A stretch of 64,000 nucleotides of DNA from Desulfarculus sp. (lineage in GTDB: Bacteria > Desulfobacterota > Desulfarculia > Desulfarculales > Desulfarculaceae): contig QZKP01000072.1 in NCBI GenBank assembly GCA_003605055.1, positions 1 to 64,000 of the forward strand, in the 5' to 3' direction. The notes beneath the pieces are model-generated. The model did not search any database. It was not told the DNA's origin and worked only from the letters and a program-made list of their open reading frames with translations. A program made the position numbers and the translations under genes. How positions within the stretch are numbered: position 1 is the stretch's first letter; every line of letters begins with the position of its first letter. Below, in pieces: positions 62,524 through 64,000 of the stretch.

Positions 62524-63758
62524 ACCGGCTGCGGAACCTGATCTGCTCCCTGGTGCTCTGTCTCCTCCTGGCCGCCCCGGCCGCGGCCCTGACCGTGGCC
62601 GGCCGCGCCCTGGGGCCCGAGGGCCAGCCCCTGGCCGGCGTGCTGGTCAGCGACGGCGTGGGCGTCGTGGCCAGCGACCATGAAGGCCGCTACCGCCTGC
62701 AGAGCGCGCCGGGGCGGGTGGTGGCCATCACCGCGCCGGCCGGCCTGCGGGTGAAGGGGCCCTGGTGGCTGCCGGCCGCGGCCGCGGCCGCGCAGCAGGT
62801 CTTCCGCCTGGCCCCGGCCCGGCCCCTGGAGGCCCGGCTGCGCCTGGTCATCATCTCCGACCCGCACCTGTTCGACGCCTCCAGCCCGCAACAGGGCCGC
62901 TACCGCGGCCAGGTGGACCCCGGCCTGCCCCTGCGGGCCTGGCAGGCGGCCCTGCCGGGCATCAAGGAATTCAATCCCCACCTGAGCCTCATGGCCGGCG
63001 ACCTGTGCATGGACGCGGACCGGGGCCCCCTGGCTCATGCCCGGGCTCAGTTTAGGGTGGCGGCCCGGGCCTGGGACCAGATGCCCGGTCCCAAGCGGGC
63101 GGTGCCCGGCAACCACGACCTGCGCTACGACGGCGGCCGGGTGGACCGGGCCCTGTGGCATGAGTTCCTGGGCCCGGCCCGGCACGTCTATATACTGGGG
63201 CCGCTGGCCGTGCTGCTGTTGGACAACCCCGGCCTGGGCCAGCGGCCCGACGGACGGCCCCGGTCCACGGGCCAGCTCCCGGCCGAGGCCCTGGCCTGGC
63301 TGGACCGGGCCCTGGCCCTGCTGCCGCCCCAGACGCCGCTGGTGGTGGTCAGCCACTACCCTTTGGCCTCGCCCCTGGCTGGGATCAATCCCCTGTACCG
63401 GGGAGCGGTGGTCAAGGCGCCCGGGCCGGCCGGCCTGGCCCTGCGCGACGTGGACCAGTCCGCGGCCTTGGTCATGGGCCTGCTCCTGCGCCGGCCCCTG
63501 GTGGGGCTGATCAGCGGGCACCAGCACGCCCTATACCAGGCCCGGTTGCGGTCCCTGCCCCAGGCCGTGCATCTGCTGGGCGCGCCGGCCCTCTGCGGCC
63601 GCTGGTGGCAGGGGGACATGGCTTACGGCCCCCTCAGGTTCCCGCCGGGCTATCTGCAGGCCTGGCTGAGCCAGGATCAGGAGGGCTGGCACCTGGCCAC
63701 CCAACTGGTGCGCGGAAAATGGGCCCCGCCGGGCGGGGCCCGGAAGAATCAACCCTAG
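62520..63758 (+). CDS. Exported calcineurin-like metallophosphoesterase
   Basis: 412 residues starting at a GTG that overlaps the upstream TGA. Signal peptide (to about residue 23), then a small beta domain like a carboxypeptidase-regulatory/transthyretin fold (VAGRALGPEGQPLAGVLVSDG). The phosphoesterase follows with its metal motifs in order: ISDPHLF, GDLCMD, PGNHDLR, VSHYP and SGHQH. It hydrolyses phosphate esters outside the cytoplasm. A GC hairpin (63721-63741) lies in its last codons. Coupling to the deaminase-like gene hints at nucleotide or nucleoside salvage. Confidence 0.85.
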   Translation: MNRLRNLICSLVLCLLLAAPAAALTVAGRALGPEGQPLAGVLVSDGVGVVASDHEGRYRLQSAPGRVVAITAPAGLRVKGPWWLPAAAAAAQQVFRLAPARPLEARLRLVIISDPHLFDASSPQQGRYRGQVDPGLPLRAWQAALPGIKEFNPHLSLMAGDLCMDADRGPLAHARAQFRVAARAWDQMPGPKRAVPGNHDLRYDGGRVDRALWHEFLGPARHVYILGPLAVLLLDNPGLGQRPDGRPRSTGQLPAEALAWLDRALALLPPQTPLVVVSHYPLASPLAGINPLYRGAVVKAPGPAGLALRDVDQSAALVMGLLLRRPLVGLISGHQHALYQARLRSLPQAVHLLGAPALCGRWWQGDMAYGPLRFPPGYLQAWLSQDQEGWHLATQLVRGKWAPPGGARKNQP

Positions 63759-63803
63759 CCTGCCTCCAAGACATCTTGCTAGACTGAGCCCCATGGAGGG
63801 ACC

Positions 63804-64000
63804 GTGAGCGGAACCAACGACTACGCGGTGCGGCGGCGGCGCATGGTGCAGGAGCAGATCGCCGCCCGGGGCATCCGCGACCAGCGCCTGCTGGCGGCCA
63901 TGAGCGACATCCCGCGCCACCTGTTCATGGACCAGGCCCTGTGGCCCCGGGCCTACGAGGACCACCCCCTGCCCATCGGCAGCGGCCAGACCATCAGCCA
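63804..64000 (+). CDS. pcm: Protein-L-isoaspartate O-methyltransferase (3' truncated by window end)
   Basis: The first 65 codons are visible from a GTG with GGAGGG upstream: [27 protein letters not shown], then [11 protein letters not shown] and the conserved [12 protein letters not shown]. This is the PCMT N-terminus, which repairs isoaspartyl residues using S-adenosylmethionine. It is absent from the ORF track because it runs off the window. Confidence 0.88.
   Translation, partial: MSGTNDYAVRRRRMVQEQIAARGIRDQRLLAAMSDIPRHLFMDQALWPRAYEDHPLPIGSGQTIS

Overview
The window is high-GC Gram-negative chromosome. It carries a complete Tol-Pal system, outer-membrane porins, LysM lytic transglycosylases, a Pst phosphate system and several CoA-thioester degradation genes. 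A glutaconyl-CoA decarboxylase alpha subunit lies next to an acyl-CoA dehydrogenase that resembles the non-decarboxylating glutaryl-CoA dehydrogenase of Desulfococcus. This points to an anaerobic, probably sulfate-reducing or syntrophic Desulfobacterota (Desulfarculus-like) organism. That placement is inference from gene content and was not tested with a marker gene.

Layout. 1-3.9 kb: the end of a response-regulator/hybrid-kinase gene, a ferritin-like protein, a zinc-type ABC transporter (znuCB) with a ribbon-helix-helix/Cys-His regulator, and two small membrane proteins. 4-10 kb: a phosphate-starvation block on the minus strand (pstS, porin, a porin remnant, pstC, pstA, pstB, phoU) with recognisable Pho boxes before pstS and pstC. 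10.6-23.1 kb: a long minus-strand catabolic gene set (livHMGFK-type importer, two thiolases, a DUF35 partner, two 3-hydroxyacyl-CoA dehydrogenases, an acyl-CoA synthetase and an enoyl-CoA hydratase). It is divergent from a protein with two TetR domains. The distal importer genes are visibly AT-richer than the rest. 24.5-26.5 kb: a scar with a broken DUF362 gene, an IS256-family element, an orphan reading-frame tail and a truncated MaoC gene. 26.5-33.2 kb: an MBL hydrolase, an OYE-family reductase, a SYLF protein, ndk-thiL-lytic transglycosylase, and a HAD phosphatase. 33.3-38.3 kb: tolQ-tolR-tolA-tolB-pal-cpoB. 38.3-44 kb: a penicillin acylase homologue, then a CMD-family protein, a low-GC TPR/metallo-beta-lactamase/zinc-ribbon protein, and a HicAB pair. 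44-48.4 kb: gcdA and two acyl-CoA dehydrogenases. 48.5-52 kb: two hypotheticals, a universal stress protein, and DUF6125-like and DUF169 proteins. 52-57.3 kb: divergent dnaK and hsp20-lon, whose promoters share a sequence. 57.5-64 kb: a LysM lytic transglycosylase, a DsbD-like protein, an adenine-deaminase-like amidohydrolase, a metallophosphoesterase and the start of pcm.

How the parts work together. PstS and the porin probably bring phosphate across the envelope to PstCAB, with PhoU as signalling brake. The 10.6-23.1 kb genes look like uptake, CoA activation and beta-oxidation-type cleavage of an organic acid, controlled by the double TetR protein. The 44-48 kb genes fit glutaryl-CoA to crotonyl-CoA conversion during aromatic or dicarboxylate breakdown. 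Candidates for something undescribed are the TPR-MBL-zinc-ribbon gene beside HicAB, the two-TetR regulator with its operon, and the zinc-finger RHH regulator of znuCB. No rRNA, tRNA or CRISPR array was seen.
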